DNA from: Dyadobacter arcticus
GTDB taxonomy: Bacteria; Bacteroidota; Bacteroidia; Cytophagales; Spirosomataceae
Assembly: GCF_011762185.1 (NCBI RefSeq)
Contig: NZ_JAASQJ010000001.1
Span: 930,001 to 994,000 of the forward strand
DNA length: 64,000 nt
Direction: 5' to 3'
Each line of letters starts with the position of its first letter. Position 1 is the stretch's first letter. The notes beneath the pieces were generated by a model, which saw only the letters and a list, made by a program, of their open reading frames with translations, was not told the DNA's origin and did no database searches. The position numbers and the translations under genes were made by a program. Below, piece by piece: positions 24,596 to 34,538 of this stretch.

Positions 24596-27500
24596 ATGAA
24601 TATAACGCTATCAGCCAAACAATGGATTGGAATCGGGATTGTGCTGGCAACACAGGTTCCCAACGATGTCCGGTCGCAGGCAATTGCATTTGCCTCCATG
24701 CCCGCCAAGCAGCACAATATGGTCATGCAGGAAATGAAATTGAAGAACGTCCTGCTGGATTTGCAAAGACATTACGGGGTCGAGATTGTATTTGAAGATC
24801 GCCTCGTGGGTTCCGTCAATGTTACATCGGCAGCGCTGGATCTGACCCAGCCTATCGAGAAGAACCTGAACCTGATCCTGGGCCAGAATGGTCTCAAATA
24901 CAAAAAGACAAGAAAAAATACTTATGTAATCACTGAAGATAAAATAAAGGAAACAGCTTCGCCAAAAGAGGATCGGAAAGAATCTGCCGCTTTAACGGAC
25001 CAGATAGTAATGCCCGAAAACTTTGCAACCCCGGTGAATGGCCAGCAGATAGTAGTCGATCGGACTATTAAAGGTAAAATTTCTGATGAAGCCGGAAGTG
25101 CGTTGCCAGGTGTGAGCGTCATTTTAAAGGGTAGCCAACGTGGAACGTCCAGCGGTGCCGACGGGGCATTTTCACTGGATGTTCCGGAGGGAAATCAGAA
25201 TGTGCTTGTCCTTAGTTTTGTGGGGTATAAATCGCAGGAAGTAAGCATTGGCAATCAGTCCAGCGTTGACGTGAGTATGATGCCTGATGAAAATGCGCTG
25301 GATGAAATCGTGGTTGTGGGTTATGGTACGGTAAAAAAATCGGATCTGACAGGTGCTGTCGGTACAATTAAAGGGGAAGTGTTGCAGGAACGTCCAGCGT
25401 CATCATTGAACCAGGGACTTTCGGGCCGTATCGCCGGGGTGAATGTTTCTTCGAACTCGGGACGTCCGGGAGGGCGGGCTAATATTCGGATCCGGGGTGC
25501 CAGTTCTATCAGCGTTTCCAATAATCCTTTGTATGTCATTGATGGTGTGATCCTTAATGCAGTAGATCTCGGAAATGGTAGTACGCCAATCGATTATCTG
25601 AATCCCAATGATATTGCCTCCATCGAAGTACTTAAAGACGCCTCATCCACCGCTATTTATGGAGCACGTGGCGCCAATGGCGTTATTCTGGTTACTACCA
25701 AACGCGGAACATCCGGCGGAGGAAAAGTTACATATGATACTGATTTTAGCATTGGCGTCGCTCCGAAAAAATTGCCTGTTTTGAATTCAAAGGAGTTTTT
25801 GGCGGTAGAAGAAACCATTTATGCCAATGCAAAAAAATATGATCCTGTGGGATGGGCCACCGGAACCAAATACACAGATCCCAAATTGAAACGTACCAAT
25901 CCCTTGCTTTTTGATTCAAGTGGCAATCCACTTTATGATACTGATTGGCAGGACGAAACTTTCCAAAAAGCTTTTACACAAAATCACCAATTGGGGCTTA
26001 CCGGCGGAAGTGACAAAGGAAGTTATGGTGCATTTTTAAATTACCGCAATGAAAATGGGATCGTTAAAGATTCCTGGCAGAAAAGGTTTGCAGGGCGTTT
26101 TGTATTTGATAGTCAGATCAAAAGCTGGCTGAAAGTTGGAGGTACATTGGGTTATACCGATCAAAACGAAAAGCAAATTGACCAGTTGGGTGGTGGCGGT
26201 ATTACGGCCATGCGCCAGGTTTTGGAAGCTTTGCCAATTATCCCGGTGAAATATCCTGACGGAAGATGGGCTAGCAACAGAGATTATCCGGGTATGGAAG
26301 GTGGGGACAGCCCGCTGAGGGTTGCAGCTGAAAGGTTGTTTTACCTGAGGACACAAACCATGCTGGGCAATATGTTTGCAACGATCCGCCTGGCCGACGG
26401 CCTGGATTTGAGGTCGACAGTGGGAACGAATGTGATCAATCAACGTGAAGACTATTTCGCGGCAGCGGGTTTGCAATATATTTCAAACAATGGTGACGCG
26501 TCGGTTACCAGCAGGCGCTTCAATTCCTGGCAGTTTGAAAATTACCTGACTTACTTCAAGGAATTTGGCAAAATACATTCCATTAATGCGATCCTGGGTT
26601 TGTCGTGGCAGCATGTGGATCGCTTCGATAATCTTGCCAGAAGCCAGAATTTTACGGATACCTATTTCCAGTTCAACAACCTTGGTGCTGGCGCCACTGC
26701 CCTTGCACCTACTTCGAGCGCCTCGGCTTATGGGCTTAACTCTTATTTTGCCCGGGTGAATTACGGCTTGCTGGATAAGTATCTGGTAACCCTCACAGGT
26801 CGTATCGATGGGTCATCCAAATTCGGGGAAGCCAACAGATATGCGTTTTTCCCTTCTGCGGCAGTTGCATGGAGAGTTAGTGAAGAAGAATTTCTGAAAA
26901 ACGTCCCCACCATTTCGAATCTGAAAATCAGGGCGAGTTATGGTGCAACAGGTAACTCTGAGATTCCAGCCTATCGGGCGCTTGCGGGTATGTCAAGCAC
27001 GGACGTCATATTTGGCGGCACGCGTAATATTGGTACAGGCGTTGGGCGTATGTCCAATTCGAACCTGCAATGGGAGAAAACACAGCAAGTTGATTTCGGT
27101 GTCGAGTTAGGTTTGTTTTCGAACAGAGTAAGTTTTGAACTTGACTTGTACAGAAGAAAAGTGAATGAAATGCTATTGGATGCACCGCTTCCATTGAGCA
27201 GTGGTTATGCCAGCATTTTTACAAATGTTGGAAGTATGGAAAACAAAGGAGTGGAGTTTGCCGTGAATTCTACCAACCTTAAAGCGGGTGATTTTTCATG
27301 GAGCACTACTTTTAATATTTCTGTAAATAGAAATAAAGTACTCGCACTTTCGGGCGGCAGCGATATTTTCTCCGGAAATACGATCGTCCGGGTTGGTGAG
27401 CCAGTAGGTTCTTTCTTCGGACGCGTGCATCAGGGAATTTGGTCAACTGCGGAAGCGGAAGAGGCGAAACGGTATAATATGTTACCAGGTGACGTCAAAT

Positions 27501-28063
27501 ACCAGGATCTTAATAATGATGGAACGATCAATGATAATGACCGGGCCATCATTGGTAAAGGTATCCCAGACGGATTTGGAACATTCCTCAATACCTTCCA
27601 GTATAAGGCGTTGTCACTTACCATTGATTTACAATATATGTACGGCAACGACGTGCTTGACAGAAGTATACACTCTGCAGAAGACAGACAAGGCATTGCA
27701 AACAGCTACAAAACTGTATTGAATGCGTGGACGGAAACTAATCAGAATACAACCGTTGCTCAGATCCGCCCAATTAACGCCTACTATACGACCAATAATG
27801 ATAGTCACAAGGTAACTGACGCATCGTTTATCAGAGGTCGTAACCTGTTGCTTGCATACGTGTTCCCTTCAACAATTGTTTCGAAAATGAAATTAGAACG
27901 GTTAAGGGTGTACGGATCGGTCCAGAACTTCTTTGTAACGACAAAGTACAAAGGCTACGATCCTGAAGTGTCTAATTCCGGTTCTCCATTCGACCAGGGA
28001 TTTGGATTGTATGATTACCCAAAACCAAGGGTATTTATGGTGGGTTTGAATATAGGTTTATAA
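24596..28063 (+). CDS. SusC/RagA-family TonB-linked outer-membrane protein with STN domain
   Basis: An 1155-residue outer-membrane receptor. After the signal region, residues about 45-110 form a secretin/TonB N-terminal (STN) domain, the part that signals to FecR. A carboxypeptidase-D-like beta domain spans about 155-235 (ISDEAGSALPGVSVILKG). The plug is at about 245-375 and contains the SusC signature STAIYGARGANGVILVTTKRG-like segment. The remaining 780 residues form the barrel, ending in an aromatic-poor GLNIGL tail. It imports a ligand bound by the SusD lipoprotein encoded 29 bp downstream. The ligand is not evident because no glycosidase is attached to this locus. Confidence 0.95.
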   Translation: MNITLSAKQWIGIGIVLATQVPNDVRSQAIAFASMPAKQHNMVMQEMKLKNVLLDLQRHYGVEIVFEDRLVGSVNVTSAALDLTQPIEKNLNLILGQNGLKYKKTRKNTYVITEDKIKETASPKEDRKESAALTDQIVMPENFATPVNGQQIVVDRTIKGKISDEAGSALPGVSVILKGSQRGTSSGADGAFSLDVPEGNQNVLVLSFVGYKSQEVSIGNQSSVDVSMMPDENALDEIVVVGYGTVKKSDLTGAVGTIKGEVLQERPASSLNQGLSGRIAGVNVSSNSGRPGGRANIRIRGASSISVSNNPLYVIDGVILNAVDLGNGSTPIDYLNPNDIASIEVLKDASSTAIYGARGANGVILVTTKRGTSGGGKVTYDTDFSIGVAPKKLPVLNSKEFLAVEETIYANAKKYDPVGWATGTKYTDPKLKRTNPLLFDSSGNPLYDTDWQDETFQKAFTQNHQLGLTGGSDKGSYGAFLNYRNENGIVKDSWQKRFAGRFVFDSQIKSWLKVGGTLGYTDQNEKQIDQLGGGGITAMRQVLEALPIIPVKYPDGRWASNRDYPGMEGGDSPLRVAAERLFYLRTQTMLGNMFATIRLADGLDLRSTVGTNVINQREDYFAAAGLQYISNNGDASVTSRRFNSWQFENYLTYFKEFGKIHSINAILGLSWQHVDRFDNLARSQNFTDTYFQFNNLGAGATALAPTSSASAYGLNSYFARVNYGLLDKYLVTLTGRIDGSSKFGEANRYAFFPSAAVAWRVSEEEFLKNVPTISNLKIRASYGATGNSEIPAYRALAGMSSTDVIFGGTRNIGTGVGRMSNSNLQWEKTQQVDFGVELGLFSNRVSFELDLYRRKVNEMLLDAPLPLSSGYASIFTNVGSMENKGVEFAVNSTNLKAGDFSWSTTFNISVNRNKVLALSGGSDIFSGNTIVRVGEPVGSFFGRVHQGIWSTAEAEEAKRYNMLPGDVKYQDLNNDGTINDNDRAIIGKGIPDGFGTFLNTFQYKALSLTIDLQYMYGNDVLDRSIHSAEDRQGIANSYKTVLNAWTETNQNTTVAQIRPINAYYTTNNDSHKVTDASFIRGRNLLLAYVFPSTIVSKMKLERLRVYGSVQNFFVTTKYKGYDPEVSNSGSPFDQGFGLYDYPKPRVFMVGLNIGL

Positions 28064-28092
28064 AATCAACACTGACTCTTACTTGAAATAAT

Positions 28093-29598
28093 ATGAATAA
28101 GTTATCAAAAAGAATCGGCCTGCTTACAGCGCTTTTGAGCATATTCTGGGCAACGGGATGCAACGACTTCCTCGATGAATCGGATCCTAGTAATTTCACT
28201 GTTGAAAACTATTTTACGCAGCCTGCCCATGGCAGGAGTTCTGTCAATGCGATATATGCACCACTTCGCGATCCGCTGGGAAGTGGATTTGGTGGCGGCC
28301 CTTGGATGATGACTGAGTTTGCAACAGGTCTTGCAGCAACGGATTTAGGTCAGGCTGTTAACAGCTATTTTATCAAGGATTTAAGAAATACCTCAGATAA
28401 TGGCTATGGACAGACGTATTGGACTTCCTATTACAGAGGTATCGCAAATGCTAATCTTTCGATCGCCAAAGTGCCGACTATTCCAGCTATTGATCCGGTG
28501 GAAGTGAAGAAGTTACTTGGGGAAGCCTATTTTCTTAGGGCCTGGTACTATTATAACCTAGTGCGGATGTTTGGCAATATTCCATTGGTTACTGAACCAA
28601 TCAATCTGCAATCCGAACAGCTGAGACCTTCACAGGCTAATCCGGAGGAAGTTTATAATCTGATTGTGGCAGATTTGAAATTGGCAGAAGAATCGGGATT
28701 GCCGTGGGTGGATGCTACGGGAAAGGTTAGTTTGGGGGCCATTAAATCATTGCTTTCACAGGTTTATCTCACTATGGCAGGGTTTCCTTTGCAAAAAGGA
28801 GCGGCTTACTACGACCTGGCAGCTAAGAAATCCGCGGAAGTGATTGATTCAAAGCAATTTAAATTATTTGCTTCTTACAATGACTTTCATGATCCTTCCA
28901 AAAAGAATATTGAGGAGAACATATTCATGATCCAGTTCAGGACACAGCTTCTTCCGTCCAGCTGGCAGGTATCTATCATTCCTTACAACAAAAACATCTC
29001 CCAATATTCCGATGAAACCGGCGGGATTTATTCAACCGGGGATTTTGTGAAGTCGTACGATCCGGCTGATTTACGTGCGAAGGAAAAGCAATTCTTCTTT
29101 ACAAAATTCACCAATGAGGCCAATCGTAACCTGGAAGTGGATCTTGGAGGCTATTTCATCTACAAGCATTTCGACATAACTGCGCAGACGAGTTCGGCCA
29201 ATAGTGATCTGAACTGGCCGGTGATCCGGTATGCAGATTTGCTGCTCACTTATGCTGAGGCAGCGAATGAAGTGGCAGGGCCATCCGTGAAAGTGCTGGA
29301 ATCAGTCAATGCAATTCGCACCAGGGCGCAGCTACCTGCATTGGCAGGGTTATCAAAAGATGCGTTGCGGGAAGTAATCTGGCGTGAGCGCTGGTATGAG
29401 CTTTGTTTCGAAAACGTTACCTGGTTTGATATGGTACGTTTGCGGAAAGCATTCAATGTGAGTACCAAAAAGTTTGATAACTATGTCGGTCACAAGTTCT
29501 CATACGGCCCAACTTTGACTGAGAGAGAACTTTATTTCCCACTCCCTACTTCCGAAATGAGGAATAACACCAATTTGAAACAAAACGCCGGGTATTAA
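28093..29598 (+). CDS. SusD/RagB-family nutrient-binding lipoprotein
   Basis: A 501-residue outer-membrane lipoprotein with a GCND lipobox near residue 23. The SusD-like N-terminal domain has an FTQPAHGRSSVNAIYAPL helix; the TPR-like region is LGEAYFLRAWYYYNLVRMFGN. The C-terminal RagB region includes a WRERWYELCFENVTWFDMVRL block. It forms the lid of the SusC transporter encoded just upstream. A stem-loop with a T-run follows at 29664. Confidence 0.95.
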   Translation: MNKLSKRIGLLTALLSIFWATGCNDFLDESDPSNFTVENYFTQPAHGRSSVNAIYAPLRDPLGSGFGGGPWMMTEFATGLAATDLGQAVNSYFIKDLRNTSDNGYGQTYWTSYYRGIANANLSIAKVPTIPAIDPVEVKKLLGEAYFLRAWYYYNLVRMFGNIPLVTEPINLQSEQLRPSQANPEEVYNLIVADLKLAEESGLPWVDATGKVSLGAIKSLLSQVYLTMAGFPLQKGAAYYDLAAKKSAEVIDSKQFKLFASYNDFHDPSKKNIEENIFMIQFRTQLLPSSWQVSIIPYNKNISQYSDETGGIYSTGDFVKSYDPADLRAKEKQFFFTKFTNEANRNLEVDLGGYFIYKHFDITAQTSSANSDLNWPVIRYADLLLTYAEAANEVAGPSVKVLESVNAIRTRAQLPALAGLSKDALREVIWRERWYELCFENVTWFDMVRLRKAFNVSTKKFDNYVGHKFSYGPTLTERELYFPLPTSEMRNNTNLKQNAGY

Positions 29599-29663
29599 AT
29601 GTCAATAAAGAAAGTGCATTTAGGTTAATAATTAAACTTGCTGGTTTAATTAAAAATTGAAAT

Positions 29664-29696
29664 AAGTCGCTGATGATTGTCGGCGGCTTATTTTTT
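29664..29696 (+). terminator. Terminator of the ECF-SusCD operon
   Basis: A 10-bp stem including two G-U pairs (AAGTCGCTGA at 29664-29673 with 29680-29689), a 6-nt loop and six T at 29691-29696. It lies 65 bp after the SusD stop. Confidence 0.7.
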
Positions 29697-29712
29697 GCTG
29701 TTGGCCAAATAA

Positions 29713-29740
29713 AAAAGCCGCTAACGAGTCAACGGCTTTT
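29713..29740 (-). terminator. Terminator of xylA
   Basis: An 8-bp stem (AAAAGCCG at 29713-29720 with CGGCTTTT at 29733-29740), followed on the - strand by a run of T. It lies 27 bp after the xylA stop codon. Confidence 0.75.
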
Positions 29741-29766
29741 CCAATGAATGCTAACTGAACAACAAA

Positions 29767-31095
29767 TCAAATAAACCGATTGATCAGATTTTCAAGGTAT
29801 TCTTGTTTTCCGGAAGTAATTGCGGGTTCGCCATTTGCAGCAGCCAGCTCGAAAAGATCTTCCAATTTTAATGATCCTCCTTCAAATTCAGCACCTTTTC
29901 CAGCATCGAAACTTGCGTAACGGTTCGTGCGGATCTTGTCGTACTCGCCGTTCTGGATGATTTTATCAGCGACGATCAATGCCCTGGCGACGGTATCAAT
30001 GCCGCCAATGTGTGCGTGGAAAACGTCTTCCACATCGGTAGAGTTACGGCGGCGCTTTGCATCGAAGTTGACGCCTCCTCCTTTTAATCCACCCGCTTTG
30101 AGGATAACCAGCAATGCTTTCGTCCACTCCGCAATGTCATTTGGGAATTGGTCGGTATCCCAACCGTTTTGATAATCACCGCGATTGGCATCAATTGATC
30201 CTAAAATACCTGCGTCGGCTGCAACCTGCAATTCATGTTCGAACGTATGTCCTGCTAATGTGGCGTGGTTCACTTCGAGATTAAGAGCGAAATCGCCTAA
30301 CAGATCGTGCTGGCGAAGGAAACCGATTACGGTTGCGGCATCATAATCATATTGATGTTTGGTAGGCTCGCATGGTTTCGGCTCAATAAAGAATTTGCCT
30401 TTAAAGCCATTAGCACGCGCATATTCCACCGAAAGTTTCAGCATTTGAGCAAAATGTTCCTGCTCGCGTTTCATGTCTGTGTTCAGGAGCGTCATATAAC
30501 CCTCACGTCCTCCCCAGAATACGTAATTTTCACCACCTAGTGCAATCGTCGCGTCTAGGGCGATTTTTATCTGTGCGCCGGCGTGGGATAATACGGCAAA
30601 GTCAGGATTGGTGGAAGCACCATTCATATAACGATGGTGGCCAAACAAGTTGGCAGTTCCCCAAAGCAGTTTTACGCCAGAGTCTTTTTGCTTTTGACCC
30701 AGGTATTCGGTCAGTGCCTGTAAGCGTTTTTCATTGGTGCGAACGCCATCTGTATAATCCACAACATCCAGGTCGTGAAAGCAATAATATGGAGCGCCTA
30801 ATTTCGTGATCAGTTCAAATGCTGCGTCTGCTTTGTCTTTTGCACGGTCAACAGCCTCGGGTTTTTCATCCCATGGATAAAAAAGAGTAGGGCCTCCAAA
30901 AGGGTCAAGTCCCGCGCCACAGAAAGTATGCCAGTAAGCAATTGCAAAACGGAGATGCTCTTTCATGCTTTTTCCGGCAACAATGCGGTTCTCATCGTAC
31001 CAGCGATATGCGAGGGGATTGTCTGTTTCAGGTCCTTCGAAAGTGATTTTCCCAATTCCTTTAAAGTACTCTTGTTCTCCGAGTAGAATGCTCAT
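29767..31095 (-). CDS. xylA: Xylose isomerase
   Basis: A 442-residue class II xylose isomerase, full length for the family. It converts D-xylose to D-xylulose (and glucose to fructose) in the cytoplasm. Conserved features visible are FYPWDEK near 68-75, the catalytic [10 protein letters not shown] segment, VFWGGREGY, the metal-site stretch [14 protein letters not shown], and the [19 protein letters not shown] block. It is transcribed convergently towards the SusD gene and has its own terminator. No xylulokinase or xylose transporter is adjacent, so it stands alone here. Confidence 0.97.
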   Translation of the reverse strand: MSILLGEQEYFKGIGKITFEGPETDNPLAYRWYDENRIVAGKSMKEHLRFAIAYWHTFCGAGLDPFGGPTLFYPWDEKPEAVDRAKDKADAAFELITKLGAPYYCFHDLDVVDYTDGVRTNEKRLQALTEYLGQKQKDSGVKLLWGTANLFGHHRYMNGASTNPDFAVLSHAGAQIKIALDATIALGGENYVFWGGREGYMTLLNTDMKREQEHFAQMLKLSVEYARANGFKGKFFIEPKPCEPTKHQYDYDAATVIGFLRQHDLLGDFALNLEVNHATLAGHTFEHELQVAADAGILGSIDANRGDYQNGWDTDQFPNDIAEWTKALLVILKAGGLKGGGVNFDAKRRRNSTDVEDVFHAHIGGIDTVARALIVADKIIQNGEYDKIRTNRYASFDAGKGAEFEGGSLKLEDLFELAAANGEPAITSGKQEYLENLINRFI

Positions 31096-31220
31096 TGTAT
31101 CAATGTTAAGCGTTTTGTAATAATTTAAGAAGTCAAAGCCAGCATTTTATTAAGTGTAACATTGACATTTTATACTGCAATACTATCACTTTTTTCTGAA
31201 AAATTTGTAGTGTAATTAAA

Positions 31221-31251
31221 AAGAGGAGCAGAATTGATTTCTGCTCCTCTT
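31221..31251 (-). terminator. Terminator of the PpiD-type foldase gene
   Basis: A perfect 13-bp stem (AAGAGGAGCAGAA at 31221-31233 with its complement at 31239-31251) with a 5-nt loop, followed on the - strand by TTTTAATTA. It lies 22 bp after the stop codon. Confidence 0.85.
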
Positions 31252-31272
31252 ATCTCGTTTTTTTATTTTTTA

Positions 31273-33390
31273 TCAAAAGAACTTTGCTCGATGATCTTCG
31301 ATCTTAGCATTATCACGAATGGCCTCATTGACAAGATATGACATGCGGCCTTCCAGGGATTGGGTCAATTGCGTTTTGTATTGCGTAAAGTCTGCGATTT
31401 TTGGAGCTTCTGTTTTGCTTATCAATTCGACAACAAAGACGCCATTTTCACCAGTAAATACACCTGTTTTTTGTCCAGGTTTCAAACCGAATGCTTTACC
31501 AAGTGCAATAGGATCAAAACCAGCACTGGTCAGAAATCCGGTAGCAAGGGAAATGTCACTTGCCGATTCAACCAATGCACCAGCGCCATATTTTTTAGCA
31601 ATTGTTTCCAGGTCGCCTGTTGCGCCTTTTAGTTTAGCGGTAATTTGTTCGGCTTTGATCTCATTGCGAACCTTTGTTGTCAGTTCATCGCGGAAATCGT
31701 CCACCTTTACGTCCTTCGCGTCCGATTTTGCCACCAGCACTGCTACGATATATTGTTCCTCGGTTTCAAATACCTGTGAAACGGAGTTGATTTTTGAATC
31801 GTCTTTGAACGCCCACCTGACAATATCGCGGCCGTTTTGAATTGCATTGATATTGGTTGCGGATTCAGGAACCCGATTCGCAGTAGCAACCACCAATGCT
31901 TTATTTTTCTTTACCGCTTCATCAAACTGTTCTTTCGTTTTTACTGAATTTACAAACTCGTCCGCTTTTCTATAAGCCTCATCACGGGTAGCCTGACTTG
32001 GAGCAATTGTTTTGCCAATCGAAGCAATGCGGTAAACGGTATTCGACTTAGTATCGGTTACCTTAATAATGTGAAAACCAAACTGGCTTTCTATCAATCT
32101 TGGGATCAAACCAGTTGCAGTTGCTGAGAAAACAGCCTCTTCGAATGGCTTAACCATTGTTCCATTGTTTGGAAAATAGCCAACATCTCCACCACGCTGG
32201 GCTGAACCCTGATCAGTGCTGGAAGTTGCAGCAAGTGCTTCGAAATTAGCACCAGCACGGATTTGGGCCAGAATGCCTTCCGCTTTGGCACGGGCAGCTG
32301 TTTTAGCCGAATCCGATTGATTGTCGGAACCGATCAGGATGTGGCTCGCACGTGCAGTGGAAACGGTATCTGATTTGGTACCGCCGTATTTGTAGATATA
32401 ATAGGTATTACCTTCACGATAAGGACCATAAACACCACCAGGGACAAATGTTTTAACAGCTTCTTTCAACTGCTCGGTCATAGTTCCCAAAGTCTGGTTC
32501 AAAGGAAGTGGAATGTCCGAATTCATGCTTGCAAAGGCTGAGTCGTTCTGAGCGGTTGCCAGGCCACGCGCCAATTCTTTAATTTCAGTATATAATGCAG
32601 CGCTATCGTCTTTGGCAGGCTGGATTGGGAATGTTACATATTCTATGGAACGGGTGTCTGTTCCTTTGTATTCCTTGCGGTGAGCGCTCAGATAGCTTTC
32701 CAGCTGTGAATCGGTCACTTTAATGGTGGTATCAACCACCGAGAAATAAGGTACATATAAGTAACGCAGATTGGCTTTGGTATTCTGGGCTACATATTCT
32801 TTTTCAGCCTGTGCTTTTGGAATGTAAGTAGAGAGTTTCAGCAGGTTTTCATATTTGCTGCGGGTGCGTTCCTCTCTCAGACTTTTTTCAAAATTCTCCC
32901 AGGATTTTTGTTGTTCGATTGGAAGGGTTTTGAGGTTTTTAAGATAATTAACAACCGCATTTTTATCAAAGCGTTGGGTAGTAGGATCGGAAAAGGCTTG
33001 TAAGATAGATGGGCTGATGTGGTTGCCCTGAACCATGTCGTACAGTTCTTCATCGGTTACTGAAAGCCCCAGATCTTCGAATTGTTTTTTGTAAGCAATA
33101 TCAACCACGAACTGGTTCCAAGCCTGATCTCTCAGAGAAGAAAGCTCATTTTCATTCAAACTGCGGCCCGATTGCGCTTCATAATTCTGACGAAAACCAT
33201 CAACCCGGGTTTGGAAATCCTTGATATCAATTTTATTACCAGCAATCTCACCAACAACCTGATTGTTTCCGCCTCCAAGCATTGAATTCGGTCCCATAAG
33301 GTCGCCACCTACCATAAAAAGGATTAAACTGACGGCAATTACCGTCACTGCAATCCCTGATTTTTCTCTGATTTTGTTAATTAAAGCCAT
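31273..33390 (-). CDS. PpiD-type peptidylprolyl isomerase / periplasmic foldase
   Basis: A 705-residue membrane-anchored foldase. A short N-terminal cytoplasmic stretch is followed by one transmembrane helix (about 12-30), then a SurA/PpiD-like chaperone region. A parvulin (rotamase) domain at about 345-455 has the ASHILIG opening and the GGDVGYFP and FGFHIIKV motifs. A C-terminal chaperone-like part with coiled regions completes the protein. It helps outer-membrane and periplasmic proteins fold after Sec export. The start is supported by the MALINKIREKSG N-terminus common to Bacteroidetes homologues. It is monocistronic, with its own terminator. Confidence 0.93.
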   Translation of the reverse strand: MALINKIREKSGIAVTVIAVSLILFMVGGDLMGPNSMLGGGNNQVVGEIAGNKIDIKDFQTRVDGFRQNYEAQSGRSLNENELSSLRDQAWNQFVVDIAYKKQFEDLGLSVTDEELYDMVQGNHISPSILQAFSDPTTQRFDKNAVVNYLKNLKTLPIEQQKSWENFEKSLREERTRSKYENLLKLSTYIPKAQAEKEYVAQNTKANLRYLYVPYFSVVDTTIKVTDSQLESYLSAHRKEYKGTDTRSIEYVTFPIQPAKDDSAALYTEIKELARGLATAQNDSAFASMNSDIPLPLNQTLGTMTEQLKEAVKTFVPGGVYGPYREGNTYYIYKYGGTKSDTVSTARASHILIGSDNQSDSAKTAARAKAEGILAQIRAGANFEALAATSSTDQGSAQRGGDVGYFPNNGTMVKPFEEAVFSATATGLIPRLIESQFGFHIIKVTDTKSNTVYRIASIGKTIAPSQATRDEAYRKADEFVNSVKTKEQFDEAVKKNKALVVATANRVPESATNINAIQNGRDIVRWAFKDDSKINSVSQVFETEEQYIVAVLVAKSDAKDVKVDDFRDELTTKVRNEIKAEQITAKLKGATGDLETIAKKYGAGALVESASDISLATGFLTSAGFDPIALGKAFGLKPGQKTGVFTGENGVFVVELISKTEAPKIADFTQYKTQLTQSLEGRMSYLVNEAIRDNAKIEDHRAKFF

Positions 33391-33526
33391 TTTCTCGATT
33401 CAAATTAGTCCGCAAAATAAAATCTTTTCTTCGTGGAATGCAAGACCTTACATTTCAATTTCCATAATTGACAGCTAGCTGGTTGCGGGAAACACGCCAA
33501 CTGTAACCAAATGATATGCAGGAAGG

Positions 33527-34009
33527 TTACCGCATATGCTTCAGATTGAACGCATATAAAATCAACATAAAGATACTGAGGAAGATGCCGGCCACAGACG
33601 TGATTACGCCCAACCAGCCACCGATCAGAAACAACGGAGCCAAAAAAGCTACTGCTATACCTCCCATATATAGATAAAAACCCTTCTTTTGAAGGTTCCA
33701 CATCAGATATGCGGCATAAAGTGAAAATGATTCGAAGATCAGCATAATGATCGCGCCGGTTGCGATTGACTTTGGGGTCGTCTGTTCAATAACATCTTCA
33801 AACATCTTGTCCATGGTCTGAGTATCAGCAGTAGTGGCCTGTTTATCCAGCTTCTCCCGTACTTCCTCAAATGTTTCCCTGGTTTTATCAGCCATGATCC
33901 CCGGGCTCCATAATCTTTCGGATTGCGTCCAAAGACCTGAAACAGAACTCATAAATGTAAGGAAACACAAAATAGTAAGGAACGTTGGCCTGATGGGAGT
34001 ATCACTCAT
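33527..34009 (-). CDS. Small polytopic membrane protein of unknown function
   Basis: A 160-residue protein with a hydrophobic helix at about 10-27, a charged coiled segment at about 40-75, and three more hydrophobic helices between 82 and 155, ending in a short basic tail (KHMR). I recognise no family motif. Bacteroidetes genomes carry many such conserved membrane proteins. The gene diverges from the SCP2 gene 154 bp away and lies upstream of the foldase gene on the same strand, separated by a 136-bp gap in which I see nothing specific. Confidence 0.7.
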   Translation of the reverse strand: MSDTPIRPTFLTILCFLTFMSSVSGLWTQSERLWSPGIMADKTRETFEEVREKLDKQATTADTQTMDKMFEDVIEQTTPKSIATGAIIMLIFESFSLYAAYLMWNLQKKGFYLYMGGIAVAFLAPLFLIGGWLGVITSVAGIFLSIFMLILYAFNLKHMR

Positions 34010-34086
34010 TCGGTTGAAAATAAATCAGCAGCTTTTTCTGATGAAGAATGTAAAATTTGATGTTTTAGCTGAAAACACCAAAGGCA

Positions 34087-34118
34087 TTTGAATATTCTTA
34101 TGAGCGGATATACATTTG
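34087..34118 (+). promoter_or_regulatory. Bacteroidetes-type promoter of the SCP2 gene
   Basis: TTTG at 34087-34090, 20 bp of spacer, and TACATTTG at 34111-34118. This matches the TTTG-N19-21-TAnnTTTG consensus of the primary sigma factor in this phylum. The start codon is 46 bp further on. Confidence 0.6.
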
Positions 34119-34163
34119 TTATTTTAGTCCAATAATTTCACAATAACACAAAGAATACCATAT

Positions 34164-34466
34164 ATGAGCCTGCAAATCCTGACCGACCGTGTAAAAAATA
34201 TGCTGGGATCCGATAGCGGATTAGATGCCACTGCTAAATTTGTGACCGACGAAGGCAATGTCTTTGTTGATGGTAAATCAATTCCCAACTCGGTTTCCAA
34301 TGATGACCTGGAAGCGGACTGCATTTTTGAAATTTCCATAAAAAATGCCCTCAAATTGTTGGATGGAGATCTGAATGCCATGATGGCGCTGATGACCGGG
34401 AAGCTGAAAATCGAAGGTGATATGGGTGTCGCGATGAAAATTGCTGAAACTTTCGGAAAGCGATAG
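34164..34466 (+). CDS. SCP2 sterol-binding-domain protein
   Basis: A 100-residue protein made of one SCP2-like domain, a lipid-binding fold. The diagnostic end motif is LMTGKLKIEGDMGVAMKIAETF, which lines the hydrophobic tunnel in this family. There is no signal peptide. It probably carries a hydrophobic ligand or fatty acyl group in the cytoplasm; the ligand is unknown. It is preceded by a well-formed promoter and followed after 72 bp by a Tat-exported oxidoreductase gene. Confidence 0.88.
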   Translation: MSLQILTDRVKNMLGSDSGLDATAKFVTDEGNVFVDGKSIPNSVSNDDLEADCIFEISIKNALKLLDGDLNAMMALMTGKLKIEGDMGVAMKIAETFGKR

Positions 34467-34538
34467 TAGGCTTAAAGGACGGCCGTCTTTTTTTGATTCA
34501 TCGCTAATCTTTCACGCAAAAGAAATTTACTATCAGGT

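Noticed and set aside
29767..31095. xylA as part of the ECF/SusCD locus
   Set aside because: It is convergent, has its own terminator, and the two terminators lie back to back in the gap, so it is a separate unit.
31319..31840. A 173-residue frame on the + strand
   Set aside because: It is antisense to the PpiD-type foldase and has a serine-rich composition typical of a shadow frame.
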